DNA of 20,917 nucleotides, from assembly GCA_023453125.1 (NCBI GenBank), contig JAEXUB010000242.1, positions 1 through 20,917 of the forward strand, in the 5' to 3' direction. Positions 6,267 through 14,631 of the stretch are shown here, in pieces. The position numbers and the translations under genes were made by a program. Position 1 is the first letter of the stretch; each line of letters starts with the position of its first letter. This stretch comes from Bacteroidota bacterium (GTDB taxonomy: Bacteria; Bacteroidota; Ignavibacteria; Ignavibacteriales; Melioribacteraceae). Below the pieces are notes generated by a model. The model saw only the letters and a program-made list of their open reading frames with translations. It had not been told where the DNA came from and ran no database searches.

Positions 6267-6704
6267 ATGGCACAGATAAATCCATACATACATTTTAACG
6301 GAAATGCAGAGGAAGCATTTTTATTTTACAAATCCGTTTTCGGAGGGGAGTTCCGGACTGTAGTCCGTTTTAAGGATATGGCCGCAAGCCTTGGAAGCCA
6401 GTTTAATGAAAAAGAGGCAAATAGAATTATGCATATCGCGCTTCCTATCGGTAAAAGTAATGTGCTTATGGGAAGCGACGTTCCCGAGTTTATGGGACGC
6501 GTAAATGAAAATGAAAACAGGAGCAAAATTTCGGTTGCCGCAGAAAGCAAAGAAGAGGCGGACAAATTGTTTAACGGTCTTTCAGCGGGAGGACACGTGG
6601 AAATGCCAATCGGCGACAGTCCGTGGGGTTCTTATTTCGCAATGTTCCGCGACAAATACGGAATAGAATGGATGATTGATTTCAGTTACGCCGGTTCGGT
6701 TTAA
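6267..6704 (+). CDS. VOC-superfamily protein, PhnB/YjdN-like
   Basis: A 145-residue cytosolic protein of the vicinal oxygen chelate (glyoxalase/bleomycin resistance) fold, PhnB-type subgroup. Diagnostic stretches are PYIHFNGNAEEAFLFYKSVFGGE at residues 6-28, IMHIALPIGKSNVLMGSD in the middle, and SPWGSYFAMFRDKYGIEWMIDF near the end. Length is usual for the group. Members are widespread; the biochemical role is mostly unknown and older annotations as 3-demethylubiquinone methyltransferase are not reliable. It is monocistronic and followed by a strong terminator at 6753. Confidence 0.9.
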   Translation: MAQINPYIHFNGNAEEAFLFYKSVFGGEFRTVVRFKDMAASLGSQFNEKEANRIMHIALPIGKSNVLMGSDVPEFMGRVNENENRSKISVAAESKEEADKLFNGLSAGGHVEMPIGDSPWGSYFAMFRDKYGIEWMIDFSYAGSV

Positions 6705-6733
6705 TAGGAGCGTCTCCGGATAAATAATGATGG

Positions 6734-6749
6734 AATTCCCGTGGGAATT
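6734..6749. repeat. Small perfect hairpin before the terminator
   Basis: AATTCCC (6734-6740) and GGGAATT (6743-6749) with a 2-nt spacer, directly before the terminator of the VOC gene. Too short to assign a role. Confidence 0.4.
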
Positions 6750-6752
6750 AGC

Positions 6753-6784
6753 GAAACCCAACTGTTAAGTTGGGTTTCTGTTTT
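6753..6784 (+). terminator. Intrinsic terminator of the VOC gene
   Basis: Perfect 11-bp stem GAAACCCAACT/AGTTGGGTTTC (6753-6763, 6768-6778) with a GTTA loop, followed by TGTTTTT. It is nearly the same hairpin as the tRNA-Asn terminator and is repeated 180 bp downstream. Confidence 0.85.
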
Positions 6785-6788
6785 TAAA

Positions 6789-6858
6789 CGGTTGTCTCGA
6801 TACACCTCGCTAAACTCGGTGCGGCGCATCCCGACTTCGTCGGGACACTCGACAACCG
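6789..6858. repeat. REP-like palindrome 1
   Basis: Outer arms CGGTTGTC (6789-6796) and GACAACCG (6851-6858) enclose TCGATACACC... and a perfect CCCGAC-TTC-GTCGGG hairpin. Layout and framing words (TTTAAACGG, TCTCGATACACC, CACTC before the right arm) match the palindromes at 1356-1399 and 1684-1727, so they belong to one dispersed family. Confidence 0.65.
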
Positions 6859-6874
6859 AATCGTGCATATTCAA

Positions 6875-6920
6875 GGTGTCCGAGTTCCTTGAGCGTAGCG
6901 AAAGGAGTATCGAGGACACC
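6875..6920. repeat. REP-like palindrome 2
   Basis: Outer arms GGTGTCC (6875-6881) and GGACACC (6914-6920) enclose CCTTGAGCGTAGCGAAAGG, itself with complementary ends (CCTT/AAGG), and TATCGA on the right. This is the mirror layout of palindrome 1, giving two convergent units as in bipartite REP elements. Confidence 0.65.
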
Positions 6921-6965
6921 GCGGAGAGAAAAGAAACCCAACTGAAAAGTTGGGTTTCTGTTTAA
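6919..6965 (+). terminator. Second terminator, with tRNA-Asn-tail-like leader
   Basis: Hairpin GAAACCCAACT-GAAA-AGTTGGGTTTC (6933-6958), then TGTTTAA. The leader CCGCGGAGAGAAAA (from 6919) and the hairpin nearly equal the minus-strand sequence from the tRNA-Asn acceptor end through its terminator (1020 down to 980). No gene precedes it. Confidence 0.7.
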
Positions 6966-7142
6966 CCGCATATTCCAGGCATTACAAACCTGCAAAAAAT
7001 GTATGTAAATTGCTCCGGTAACAAAACTAACAGTTAAGTATCTATTAGGAAGTAAGCTGGCTATTTATTATCCTGCATTTATATAAAATAGCTTAAAATA
7101 TGCCTGTCAAAGGCAGTTCTTATAAACTGGAGTGAGGAACTA

Positions 7143-8024
7143 ATGAATAAGATAAGACTGATTAATCTTATACTGCTCCTGTTGTTATGTGCTGTCCCGG
7201 TGAAGCCGCAAACTCAAAGAGAAGCCATTGAAATTACATATATTGCCAACGAAGGATTTCTTATTAAGTCGGGCAGTAATAAGATAATGTTCGATGCCCT
7301 CTTCGGGGGAATAGAGGGGGATTGGTGCGACCAGCCCTCCGACTCACTGCTTCAAAAGATGATAAAAGGGGTTGCCCCTTTTAATGATATCAATATTGTA
7401 TTTGTATCCCATTATCACGCGGATCATTTCTCTCCCCGGTTAATGGCAGAATTTCTGGAATCCAATAAAAGCGCAATCCTTGTCTGCCCGTCGCAGGTAA
7501 ATGACGCACTATCAAAAGTAGATAATTACACCGGTATTTCAGAGAGGGTAAAATATTTCAAACCGGATTCATTTTTTGATTCTGAATTATCCTGTCCCGG
7601 CATTAAAATAAGAGTTGTAAGAATTGACCATGGAAAATATTATGAAAAGGATGCCAAAACAGGGGAAATAGTAAATAGGCATCAGAACGTTGAAAACTTT
7701 GCCTATTTGGTTAATATGAATGGTTTCAATATTCTACATACGGGAGACGGCTCCCCCTCAAATAAAGAGCAGTTTATTAAATATGAAATAAGCAAAAGCT
7801 CATTCGATTTGGCCCTGCTGGACAGAACATTCTTAAATACTGATGGCTATGATATACTGGAGAAATATTTAAACACGAAGAATCTTGTCTATATGCACCT
7901 CGGGCCGGGTGAAAAATCTATTTATAAAAGAATGGAAAAGATGCCGGTGGGTAGATATAAAATTCACATTTTTACCGAACCTATGGAAACAAAGAGAATT
8001 ACCCGCCTTAAAACCGGTATTTAG
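7143..8024 (+). CDS. Secreted metallo-beta-lactamase-fold hydrolase
   Basis: A 293-residue protein with a signal peptide (about residues 1-22, cleavage near KPQ) and a metallo-beta-lactamase fold. Seen motifs: H90-Y-H92-A-D94-H95, the HxHxDH metal-binding signature; the later H163; H199-T-G-D202 (HTGD); and H252 (YMHLGPGE). A binuclear metal site is therefore likely intact. The overall pattern (single-domain, ASYL-type N-terminus ITYIANEGFLIKSGSNKIMFDAL) resembles the UlaG/RomA-type hydrolases, but the substrate cannot be predicted. Export to the periplasm is expected. Start supported by GGAGTGAGG five bases upstream. No operon partner. Confidence 0.9.
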   Translation: MNKIRLINLILLLLLCAVPVKPQTQREAIEITYIANEGFLIKSGSNKIMFDALFGGIEGDWCDQPSDSLLQKMIKGVAPFNDINIVFVSHYHADHFSPRLMAEFLESNKSAILVCPSQVNDALSKVDNYTGISERVKYFKPDSFFDSELSCPGIKIRVVRIDHGKYYEKDAKTGEIVNRHQNVENFAYLVNMNGFNILHTGDGSPSNKEQFIKYEISKSSFDLALLDRTFLNTDGYDILEKYLNTKNLVYMHLGPGEKSIYKRMEKMPVGRYKIHIFTEPMETKRITRLKTGI

Positions 8025-8162
8025 CTGGTTATCAGGTTCAGCACATAACTAAGTGCAGAAAAAATCCCAAGGCAAATGAACTATTGACTTTGAAGATAAT
8101 AAGTGCGATAATAGAATAGTTCATAAATAATGAAGTATATAAAAACTGTAATGGAGGGTGCC

Positions 8163-8987
8163 GTGATCTATTCAAAAAAGCTTAAACCGGATAGAGACGT
8201 TACTGGACTTCTTCCAGTGATTTTCGCACTGCTTGTAAGCGGAGTGACGGCCGTGATATCCGGGTTGGAAATTGGGATTAAAGCACTTGGGGCAATATTT
8301 TTCATTTATGCATTATTCGCAGCCGCTGCGGTTTACCGCACTAGAAATATCGGATATATTTTCAGCACAGCATATTTATTTTTTGCCGGCATATATCTAA
8401 CGGTAATCGGTATAGATGAAAACAGACGCAATATTTTTATCCAAACTCCCATATCCAAACTTTTTCTGATACTGACACTATTCACATTGGGAATTCTGCT
8501 TTTTTTGCTCTTCACAAAAAGAACCAAATGGCGGGGACGTGAAATTTTAGAATATGCCGCAATAAATGTTGAAGAGGGGCCCGATTCCTATACGGACAGG
8601 CCCCGGCCAATAATGAAAGGGGAATACTCGCGGGATGAACTTCTGAATTTTGCTGAATTCATAAAACGTAATTTAATAGCAATGCCATTTTATGAACAGG
8701 AAAGAATTTTGTTTGTACCGGTTAGAATGGGGCAGGAGTATTATTATTTATTCAGCAACAACATTAAATATTGGGATAAAACCTGGGTGGCATTTGATTT
8801 CGACGGAAACGTATCCGCGCATATTTCGAAAAAGGACTATCTGGAGTATAAAAAGAATCTGGATTTTGATTCACTTTGCGGATCTTTGGGAAAATTGTTC
8901 GTTGAATTTATCGAAGATATGAAAAAGAAAGAGGAAATTAGGATAATTGATAAGTTAAATGAAATGAAAACCGGGTTTTTCTCATGA
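8163..8987 (+). CDS. Membrane protein of unknown function, paired with a winged-helix regulator
   Basis: I do not recognise this family. From the GTG start it has about 274 residues: four predicted transmembrane helices (about 14-34, 39-58, 64-84, 97-117), then a soluble, charged C-terminal part of about 150 residues rich in aromatic residues, with no catalytic motif I can see. The GTG at 8163 is chosen because GGAGGG ends four bases before it. The in-frame ATGs at 8130 and 8151 would add 11 or 4 residues but lack a ribosome binding site. Its TGA overlaps the ATG of the next gene (ATGA), so the two are probably translated together and may form a membrane-sensor/regulator pair. Confidence 0.72.
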   Translation: MIYSKKLKPDRDVTGLLPVIFALLVSGVTAVISGLEIGIKALGAIFFIYALFAAAAVYRTRNIGYIFSTAYLFFAGIYLTVIGIDENRRNIFIQTPISKLFLILTLFTLGILLFLLFTKRTKWRGREILEYAAINVEEGPDSYTDRPRPIMKGEYSRDELLNFAEFIKRNLIAMPFYEQERILFVPVRMGQEYYYLFSNNIKYWDKTWVAFDFDGNVSAHISKKDYLEYKKNLDFDSLCGSLGKLFVEFIEDMKKKEEIRIIDKLNEMKTGFFS

Positions 8988-9589
8988 TAAATGAATTTGA
9001 AAAAATAAAACTTTTTGGCTCATTTATTGCCAAAGAGTATTCGGGTGAACTGCTCCGGCTGCTTTATCTGTATAAAGATATTTCAGCAAGCGAAGCAGCC
9101 TCGCGGCTTGGGATGCACATTAAAACCGTACAGGAGTTTTTCGAGGCTCTGAGTGAAACAGGGGTGCTTGAGAAAAGAATAGCGTATGAAAGTAAAAGGC
9201 CCTACTTCAGATACTCTTTTAACCGGGATAAAATAGAACTCACGCTTGATGTAAAGGAGCTGGTCGGTGATGAAATCCCCGCTAAAAAAAGCGAACTCTG
9301 CATAAGGGAGAAGAAAAATGCAGATGTAAAGTATACCATTGCCCGCAATAAATTGTTCTTTAGCACAGTTACTGTCTGGTCGGGCAAGGGCAGGGATACA
9401 ATTGAAAAGAAGATAAGCCTGACTATTCCTCAAGGCAAATTTTTGTTTAATCTTCCTTTTCCAAATGCTGAATATGAACCGGTTAATAAGATTATGCAAA
9501 AAGCAGAAGTCGGCGATGAGCACAAGGCTGAGATTATGGATATCGTAAATCTGCTAATAGACTACAGGGTGATTGAAAAAAAAGATTAA
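8984..9589 (+). CDS. Winged-helix DNA-binding protein
   Basis: A 201-residue cytosolic protein. Residues about 15-75 form a helix-turn-helix with ASEAASRLGMHIKTVQEFFEAL as HTH, followed by a wing-like LEKRIAYESKRPYFRYSF, as in ArsR/MarR-type winged helices. The rest, rich in charged residues and beta-like stretches, is not recognised. It is transcribed with and overlaps the preceding membrane protein gene, so it may regulate that operon or respond to that protein. Confidence 0.75.
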   Translation: MINEFEKIKLFGSFIAKEYSGELLRLLYLYKDISASEAASRLGMHIKTVQEFFEALSETGVLEKRIAYESKRPYFRYSFNRDKIELTLDVKELVGDEIPAKKSELCIREKKNADVKYTIARNKLFFSTVTVWSGKGRDTIEKKISLTIPQGKFLFNLPFPNAEYEPVNKIMQKAEVGDEHKAEIMDIVNLLIDYRVIEKKD

Positions 9590-9677
9590 TATTTAAAGAT
9601 CCGCCAGTTCTCTTTCCATCCATCCTTACCGCCCTCGGCCGAAAAATCATAGCGTCGCCTTTCGATCAAACACAAAG

Positions 9678-10319
9678 TTATTTTGCCAGGATAATATGCA
9701 TCGCGTCTTCCGAGAATGCTTTCCCGGTAATTGAATATCCAAGGGAAGGGAAGTCGACACTATCAAATAAATTCTCCCCTTTGCCGAGCATTACGGGGGA
9801 TATTGCAAGATGCAATTCGTCAACATAGCCTGCATTAAGGAACTGTTTAATAGTTGATGTGCCCCCTCCAAGCCTTACATCTTTTCCCTTTGCCGCATCC
9901 ATAGCCATTGAATAGGCTTTATCAATTCCCTCAGTAACAAAATAGAATGTAGTGCCCCCCTCCATTACAAGGGGTTCCCTGGGGTAATTTGTAAGTACGA
10001 AAACCGGACAATGATAAGGGGGATTTTCCCCCCACCAGCCGCGCCATTCCATATTTGTCCAGTGGCCTCTTACAGGTCCGAACATATTCCGCCCCAGGAT
10101 CCAGGCGCCTAAATTTTCAAAACTCCGCGCGGCAAAATCATTATCAATTCCTTCGGCGCCCCCTTCTTTTCCGTGGGAATTGAGGAATGTTTTTGTGGAT
10201 AAGACCCATTTATGTAAAACCATTCCCCCTTCTCCCATAGGATTGTCAATGCTCTGGTTCGGCCCGGCGCCGAATCCGTCTATGGAGACCGAAAATGCTG
10301 CTACTCTTAATTTCTGCAT
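9678..10319 (-). CDS. Dihydrofolate reductase-family (RibD C-terminal type) reductase
   Basis: A 213-residue cytosolic protein on the minus strand, convergent with the winged-helix gene. Family hallmarks are KLRVAAFSVSIDGFGAGPNQS at the N-terminus, WILGRNMFGPVRG at about 72-84, PVFVLTNYPREPL, VRLGGGTSTIKQFLNAGYVDELHL near 150-170 (NADPH-binding GGG loop and helix), and SPVMLGKGENLFD. Length is usual. Such proteins are NAD(P)H-dependent reductases of unassigned substrate; they are not the folate enzyme FolA and lack the deaminase domain of RibD. The ATG lacks a clear ribosome binding site. Confidence 0.9.
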   Translation of the reverse strand: MQKLRVAAFSVSIDGFGAGPNQSIDNPMGEGGMVLHKWVLSTKTFLNSHGKEGGAEGIDNDFAARSFENLGAWILGRNMFGPVRGHWTNMEWRGWWGENPPYHCPVFVLTNYPREPLVMEGGTTFYFVTEGIDKAYSMAMDAAKGKDVRLGGGTSTIKQFLNAGYVDELHLAISPVMLGKGENLFDSVDFPSLGYSITGKAFSEDAMHIILAK

Positions 10320-10556
10320 ATTAATACTTTTCTTATAGGTTAAAAGATAGTTTATAAGGTAAAAACCGTTTTATTCTGAGTATAGTTCCTGCCGGGTCCT
10401 GATCCATAAAATACATACAGGGAGCAGTTTCCTCCCCACAGGTAAGGAAAATTGCAGGGGATTTATCTTTTTAAATATTTTTTTAATATGTCCCGGCTTA
10501 ATTAATCCTTCCGTTAACCCGGTGTTTTTACATTTCTTTCAACTTTTTATAAAGAA

Positions 10557-10712
10557 ATGAAACTTAAAGCGCAAAAAACGAGAGAATGTCCTCATTGCGG
10601 AAGGACGATAATGAAAAAGGCCGTAAAGTGCAAATGGTGCGGCAAGCCGGTAAATAAGAAAGTCTCTTTTTATAAAAAAATAAAAGAATACCTAAAAAAA
10701 TGCTCACACTAA
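10557..10712 (+). CDS. Small zinc-ribbon protein
   Basis: A 51-residue frame with a four-cysteine zinc ribbon: C11-P-H-C14-G and C25-K-W-C28-G-K-P, the spacing seen in bacterial zinc-ribbon domains, with a Lys-rich tail. The regular CxxCG pair makes chance unlikely despite the small size and the lack of a strong ribosome binding site (an internal ATG at codon 19 would destroy the motif). The 3' end overlaps the next gene by 13 nt. The role is unknown; nucleic-acid or protein binding is possible. Confidence 0.6.
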   Translation: MKLKAQKTRECPHCGRTIMKKAVKCKWCGKPVNKKVSFYKKIKEYLKKCSH

Positions 10713-10999
10713 TAAGAAATAACTTTAGAATGCGCAGAAATATCCTGCTTCAGAAACCGGTTCTAATGCTGATTACTTCAAATTTCATTTCCATTGCCCT
10801 GGTGTCTTATTTCAATGGATTATTGGAAGGGCTGGTAATTTGCGCCGAGATTACAATCATCGCACACCTTGGGTGTCTTTTTATGAAACGGAAGGGATTT
10901 GATAAGTCCGAAATTCAGACATTTTTAATTGTAATTTTCGGTGTTGCGCAATTAGTTACGGCCTTTTATCTTTTTAACAGGATTTCATCCGGAATTTAA
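10700..10999 (+). CDS. Small membrane protein, unknown function
   Basis: A 99-residue hydrophobic protein with a basic N-terminus (RNNFRMRR), two or three predicted transmembrane stretches (about 18-36, 40-62, 76-95) and a KRKGFDKSEI loop. I do not recognise a family. The start overlaps the zinc-ribbon gene, suggesting coupled translation. A later ATG at 10730 is also possible. Confidence 0.6.
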   Translation: MLTLIRNNFRMRRNILLQKPVLMLITSNFISIALVSYFNGLLEGLVICAEITIIAHLGCLFMKRKGFDKSEIQTFLIVIFGVAQLVTAFYLFNRISSGI

Positions 11000-11165
11000 A
11001 ATTAAACCGGAATTAATGGGGGATGTAACCTGGAATGCCATATAAAATAAGAAGTGCTGGAGAAGAAGAGCCGGTCTGCAATTTTTTGTCAGGTCAGTTT
11101 TATTTAAAGCGGTTTATTATTAATTTATATAATAACAATGACCTTTTTGGAGCTGATTCCCGGAT

Positions 11166-13679
11166 ATGGCAAAGTACCTTTTTTTAATCTTGGTCATTTT
11201 TGTTAGTCCAATTATTGCCCAGAATAATTACGGCGGTTTGGATTTCAGTTTTAAGAAGTATAAACACGAAAGAAGAACTTCATTACTGCTAACCCGCAAT
11301 GCGCCTCTGCCCGCCGGAAATAAAATTACTCTTACATTCGATTTATCCTTTAAAGATCCTAATCATTACGGATATATTGCCAATATCTATTCAAAATCTT
11401 TTTCCTTAAAAGTATTGTATAAACAGTCGCAGAATATAGATACATCTTACCTTCAGCTTATAATTAATGACAAGGCAGTAGACCGGACAATTGCCCTTCC
11501 CAAAAAATGGCTCAAAAGGAATTTCTGGCAGAATGTATCAATACAATTGAATCCGAAGAAGAAATTGGCAACCCTAAAACTGGGAAAAGACTCTGTGGCC
11601 GCAGCTATAGATTGCCCTGCTGATGATAATATGAATATTGTCTTCGGATCGTTTAGACGCACAGATAAAACTGTTAGTGATATACCTCAGATGTGCATCC
11701 GACAGGTTAAATTATTTGACTGGAATAATAAACTAATTCAGTACTGGAAACTGGATGAATTGGAGGGGCAGAGTGCTAAAGATGAAATCGGGAATATTGA
11801 TGCCCTTGTTACCGAACCCTCCTGGAAAATGGAAGAGCACTATAAATTGAAAAAAGAGGCGCGGCTGGGGCCATTTGCTGTAAACGCTAAAATGATTATG
11901 CCGGCAGTAGCTTTCGAGGAAAAAAACAGGCGCATTACCTGTGCCGGTCAAAATTATATGTTATATTATAATTTAGATAACCGGTCAATCTCAAAAGTTG
12001 TTTTTAATAAACCGCTGAAACATAACGAGTTCGGCCTGATATACGATAGTTTATCAAACAATTTGTACGCCTATTTTCTGGGACTTGGAAGATTATCCGC
12101 ATATAACGAAAAACAAAAGTCCTGGAGCGATATAGACACGACAGGGGAACACGACGGCCATTATTACGGGCACAATGCATTTGTTAATCCCCTGAACGGG
12201 GGCGTGTATGCAATGTTCGGATATGGATGGTACAGAGTAAACAATACTCTCCATAAATATGATTTCAAAACCCAAAAATGGAATATCATTCCCCTGAAGG
12301 GGGACACTATCCCCCCGCGCGGCGGGGCCTTGATTGGCCCAAAGAATCAATTTGGAGAATATTTTATTCTTGGCGGCGAAGGGAATAACAGCGGTAAACA
12401 GGAAGAAACTTACAGAAGGCTGAATGATCTTTATCTGCTGAACTTAAAGGACTCCACAATTAAGAAACAGGAAGATTTTATCAGTCCGCCTAATATTTAT
12501 CCGCATTATCCAACACTCCATTATGATTCCTTAACTAACAAGTTCTTTTTTTACGGGCTTCACGATCTCGACAATGATAACCGGTACGTGCGGATATACA
12601 GCTACGACTTAAAGAATAAGCTGTTCGAAGCGGTTTCCGATTCAGTTATTGACTACAAAATGTTCAATCCGGTATTGTTTTTTAACAAGACCAACAGTGA
12701 ATATTTATTGGTTTCAGGAGAAAGGATTTCCGATTCGTTATATATAGACATCTATTCTGTTACAGCCCCTTTGCTTTCGGAGAAAAAATATAATCAGCTT
12801 CCCCGCGCAAATGCATCATTCGGATTCTTTACCGGCCGGGCACTAATTCTCTATTTAGCAATTTTATTAATTGGGGGAGGGACAATCTTCTATTTCCGCA
12901 AAAAGCTCTCCTCTAAAAAGATTGAACAAAGCAGAGGGGGCAGATTGCCTGCCGGAAAGGAGGTAAAGAACAGTATATTCCTGTTTGGCGGTTTCAGGGT
13001 TGTTGACATTACCGGCAAAGATATTTCTACCGATTTCACCCCGAAGGTTAAGCAGTTGTTTCTTCTTCTTATATTCAAAACCTTCAACGGAAACGCCAGC
13101 GGTTTAAGTACTGAGTCTCTCTCGGTTATTTTATGGCCCGATATGAGTCCCGAAAATGTGAAGAACAACCGTAATGTTACTCTGAATAAGCTGCGCCACA
13201 TATTGGCCGGACTCGATTCCATAGAGATTAAAAATGAGAAGAATCATTGGGAAATATTCTTCTCTGATAATGTTTACTGCGACTACCTGCGATTAAGAAA
13301 ATTGCTTAATTCAGGTTTGTCAGTTCTGGATATCCCCGAAATGGAAGAGATAAGAGAGATTCTCTCAAGAGGGGAACTGGCAGAAGGGGCAAGTTTTGAA
13401 TGGCTGGACGGACTTAAAGTAGCTATTGTGGATAACCTGAAGTCCAAATTGAAAAAAGAACTAAGCCGGAGCAATGCGGACAAAAAGTCTCTATTGATCG
13501 CAGCCGATTCTGTTCTGCTACTTGATCCTCTTGACGAAGAAGGGCTTGCCTTAAAAATAAAAACTCATCTCGAATTGAACGACCAGCTCCAGGCAAAAAG
13601 AGCTTATGACTTATTTAAAAAAGAATATTTTAAGCTCTACGCAGAAGAATATACAAGGCCTTTCGATACTTTTATTTAA
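11166..13679 (+). CDS. Membrane-spanning transcriptional regulator: LamG/kelch-like periplasmic part with SARP-type cytoplasmic part
   Basis: An 837-residue one-component regulator. Signal peptide at about 1-19 (cleavage after IIAQ). Residues about 25-230 look like a LamG/concanavalin-type jelly roll (…YWKLDEL.GQSAKDEIGN). Residues about 240-550 are kelch-like beta-propeller repeats (NNTLHKYDFKTQKWNIIPL, then GGEGNNSG and LNDLYLLNL). One transmembrane helix lies at about 557-578, followed by a basic RKKLSSKK. The cytoplasmic part begins SIFLFGGFRVVD (about 602) and is an OmpR-type winged helix typical of SARP/BTAD proteins (FTPKVKQLFLLLIF, ESLSVILWPD, NVTLNKLRHIL), with a helical BTAD-like repeat tail to 837. 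A ligand bound outside is expected to control DNA binding inside. Targets unknown. No good ribosome binding site is visible. Confidence 0.85.
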   Translation: MAKYLFLILVIFVSPIIAQNNYGGLDFSFKKYKHERRTSLLLTRNAPLPAGNKITLTFDLSFKDPNHYGYIANIYSKSFSLKVLYKQSQNIDTSYLQLIINDKAVDRTIALPKKWLKRNFWQNVSIQLNPKKKLATLKLGKDSVAAAIDCPADDNMNIVFGSFRRTDKTVSDIPQMCIRQVKLFDWNNKLIQYWKLDELEGQSAKDEIGNIDALVTEPSWKMEEHYKLKKEARLGPFAVNAKMIMPAVAFEEKNRRITCAGQNYMLYYNLDNRSISKVVFNKPLKHNEFGLIYDSLSNNLYAYFLGLGRLSAYNEKQKSWSDIDTTGEHDGHYYGHNAFVNPLNGGVYAMFGYGWYRVNNTLHKYDFKTQKWNIIPLKGDTIPPRGGALIGPKNQFGEYFILGGEGNNSGKQEETYRRLNDLYLLNLKDSTIKKQEDFISPPNIYPHYPTLHYDSLTNKFFFYGLHDLDNDNRYVRIYSYDLKNKLFEAVSDSVIDYKMFNPVLFFNKTNSEYLLVSGERISDSLYIDIYSVTAPLLSEKKYNQLPRANASFGFFTGRALILYLAILLIGGGTIFYFRKKLSSKKIEQSRGGRLPAGKEVKNSIFLFGGFRVVDITGKDISTDFTPKVKQLFLLLIFKTFNGNASGLSTESLSVILWPDMSPENVKNNRNVTLNKLRHILAGLDSIEIKNEKNHWEIFFSDNVYCDYLRLRKLLNSGLSVLDIPEMEEIREILSRGELAEGASFEWLDGLKVAIVDNLKSKLKKELSRSNADKKSLLIAADSVLLLDPLDEEGLALKIKTHLELNDQLQAKRAYDLFKKEYFKLYAEEYTRPFDTFI

Positions 13680-14106
13680 AAATTTTGTTATTAATCCCGC
13701 AATTAATCCCCTCATTAATCACCATTCGGTATTTTACCGGAAGAATTTTTAAGATATAAAGTTTTTGCCCTCCGGCAACAGTTATTAAGCTCTTATAAAT
13801 TTGAATTAAATAAATATTAAAAATAGCCTATCACCAGTTTTAGCTGATAAATGTTCGAACCCATCGGACAGGGGAGACGGAGAGAAAAACCCGACTGCAA
13901 AGTTGGGTTTTTTTTATATGTGACGATTCTCCTCAACCGGTTATAGGAATTGCCCCGGGCCGGCTAACTTTTATCCTGCACTACTGATGACAAATCCCAA
14001 TAATTGTAAGTTTACAATAATTTCATAAGTAAACATTCAATCTCAAAGCAAATTGGCTATTGGTAAGGTAAAGCAGTAGATTGCCATTAACTTCAAAGGA
14101 GGCGAT
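13680..14106. other. Intergenic region with one terminator
   Basis: AT-rich spacer. It starts with three near-repeats of ATTAATC (13690-13723) and holds the terminator at 13886. A GGGGAGACGGAGAGAAAA leader before that hairpin resembles the leaders of the repeats at 1637 and 6919. Upstream of 14107 is the strong AAAGGAGG site of the next gene. No gene-like frame. Confidence 0.55.
13886..13916 (+). terminator. Intrinsic terminator
   Basis: AAAACCCGACT (13886-13896) pairs with AGTTGGGTTTT (13901-13911) through one G-T wobble around a GCAA loop, followed by a T run. It is about 200 bp past the regulator gene and shares its CGGAGAGAAAA leader with the 6919 element. Confidence 0.75.
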
Positions 14107-14631
14107 ATGTATATCCTAATTCGCTTTTTGAGCGGAGTAATCCTTTCCTTTTTTATTATCACGGTAATATCATCTGAATCGGCTGCGCAGAGTAAATTAA
14201 GAGTCGGCGTATATGATTCAAGGGCAATAGCAATTGCGTGCTTTAACTCGAATACGTATAAAGATCCGATGGTGGAATTGCGGAATAAGATGAAGAATGC
14301 GAGAGATGCCAATGACGCAAAGGCAATAGCCGATATTGAACGGGAGGCTGTATTGAGACAGGGAATGGGGCACGAAAAGGGATTCGGAACCGGTTCTGTG
14401 ATGACGGAAATTGAAATAATCAAAAAAGAACTGAATGAACTTGCAAAGAAGGAAAAACTTGATCTGGTCCTCTCTAAATGGGAACTGGCATTTACGGGGG
14501 ATAATGTTCTCATAATAGATATAACCGATAAAATTGCCCGGCTGTTCAAGCCGAATGAAAAAGTTCTCGGCTGGCTTGAAGAACTCAAGAAACAGAATCC
14601 GGTTAAAGAGGCATATTTAATAAGAGATTAA
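14107..14631 (+). CDS. Skp/OmpH-like periplasmic protein
   Basis: A 174-residue exported protein. Signal peptide at about 1-28 (hydrophobic VILSFFIITVISS, then ESAAQ). The mature part begins LRVGVYDSRAIAI, followed by a charged helical region (VELRNKMKNARDANDAKAIADIE, then KKELNELAKKEKL) and the end KLDLVLSKWELAF...DITDKIARLF. This order and the DITDKI motif resemble the Skp/OmpH periplasmic chaperone family, though identity looks low and the helices are short. A strong AAAGGAGG four bases upstream fixes the start. It stands alone, not beside bamA or lpxD as usual for skp, so a different job is possible. Confidence 0.6.
   Translation: MYILIRFLSGVILSFFIITVISSESAAQSKLRVGVYDSRAIAIACFNSNTYKDPMVELRNKMKNARDANDAKAIADIEREAVLRQGMGHEKGFGTGSVMTEIEIIKKELNELAKKEKLDLVLSKWELAFTGDNVLIIDITDKIARLFKPNEKVLGWLEELKKQNPVKEAYLIRD

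Noticed and set aside
9083..9523. 146-codon minus-strand frame
   Set aside because: Antisense shadow of the winged-helix gene, with no family resemblance.
14043..14588. 181-codon minus-strand frame rich in Ser/Phe
   Set aside because: Antisense shadow of the Skp-like gene, which has the signal peptide and strong ribosome binding site.
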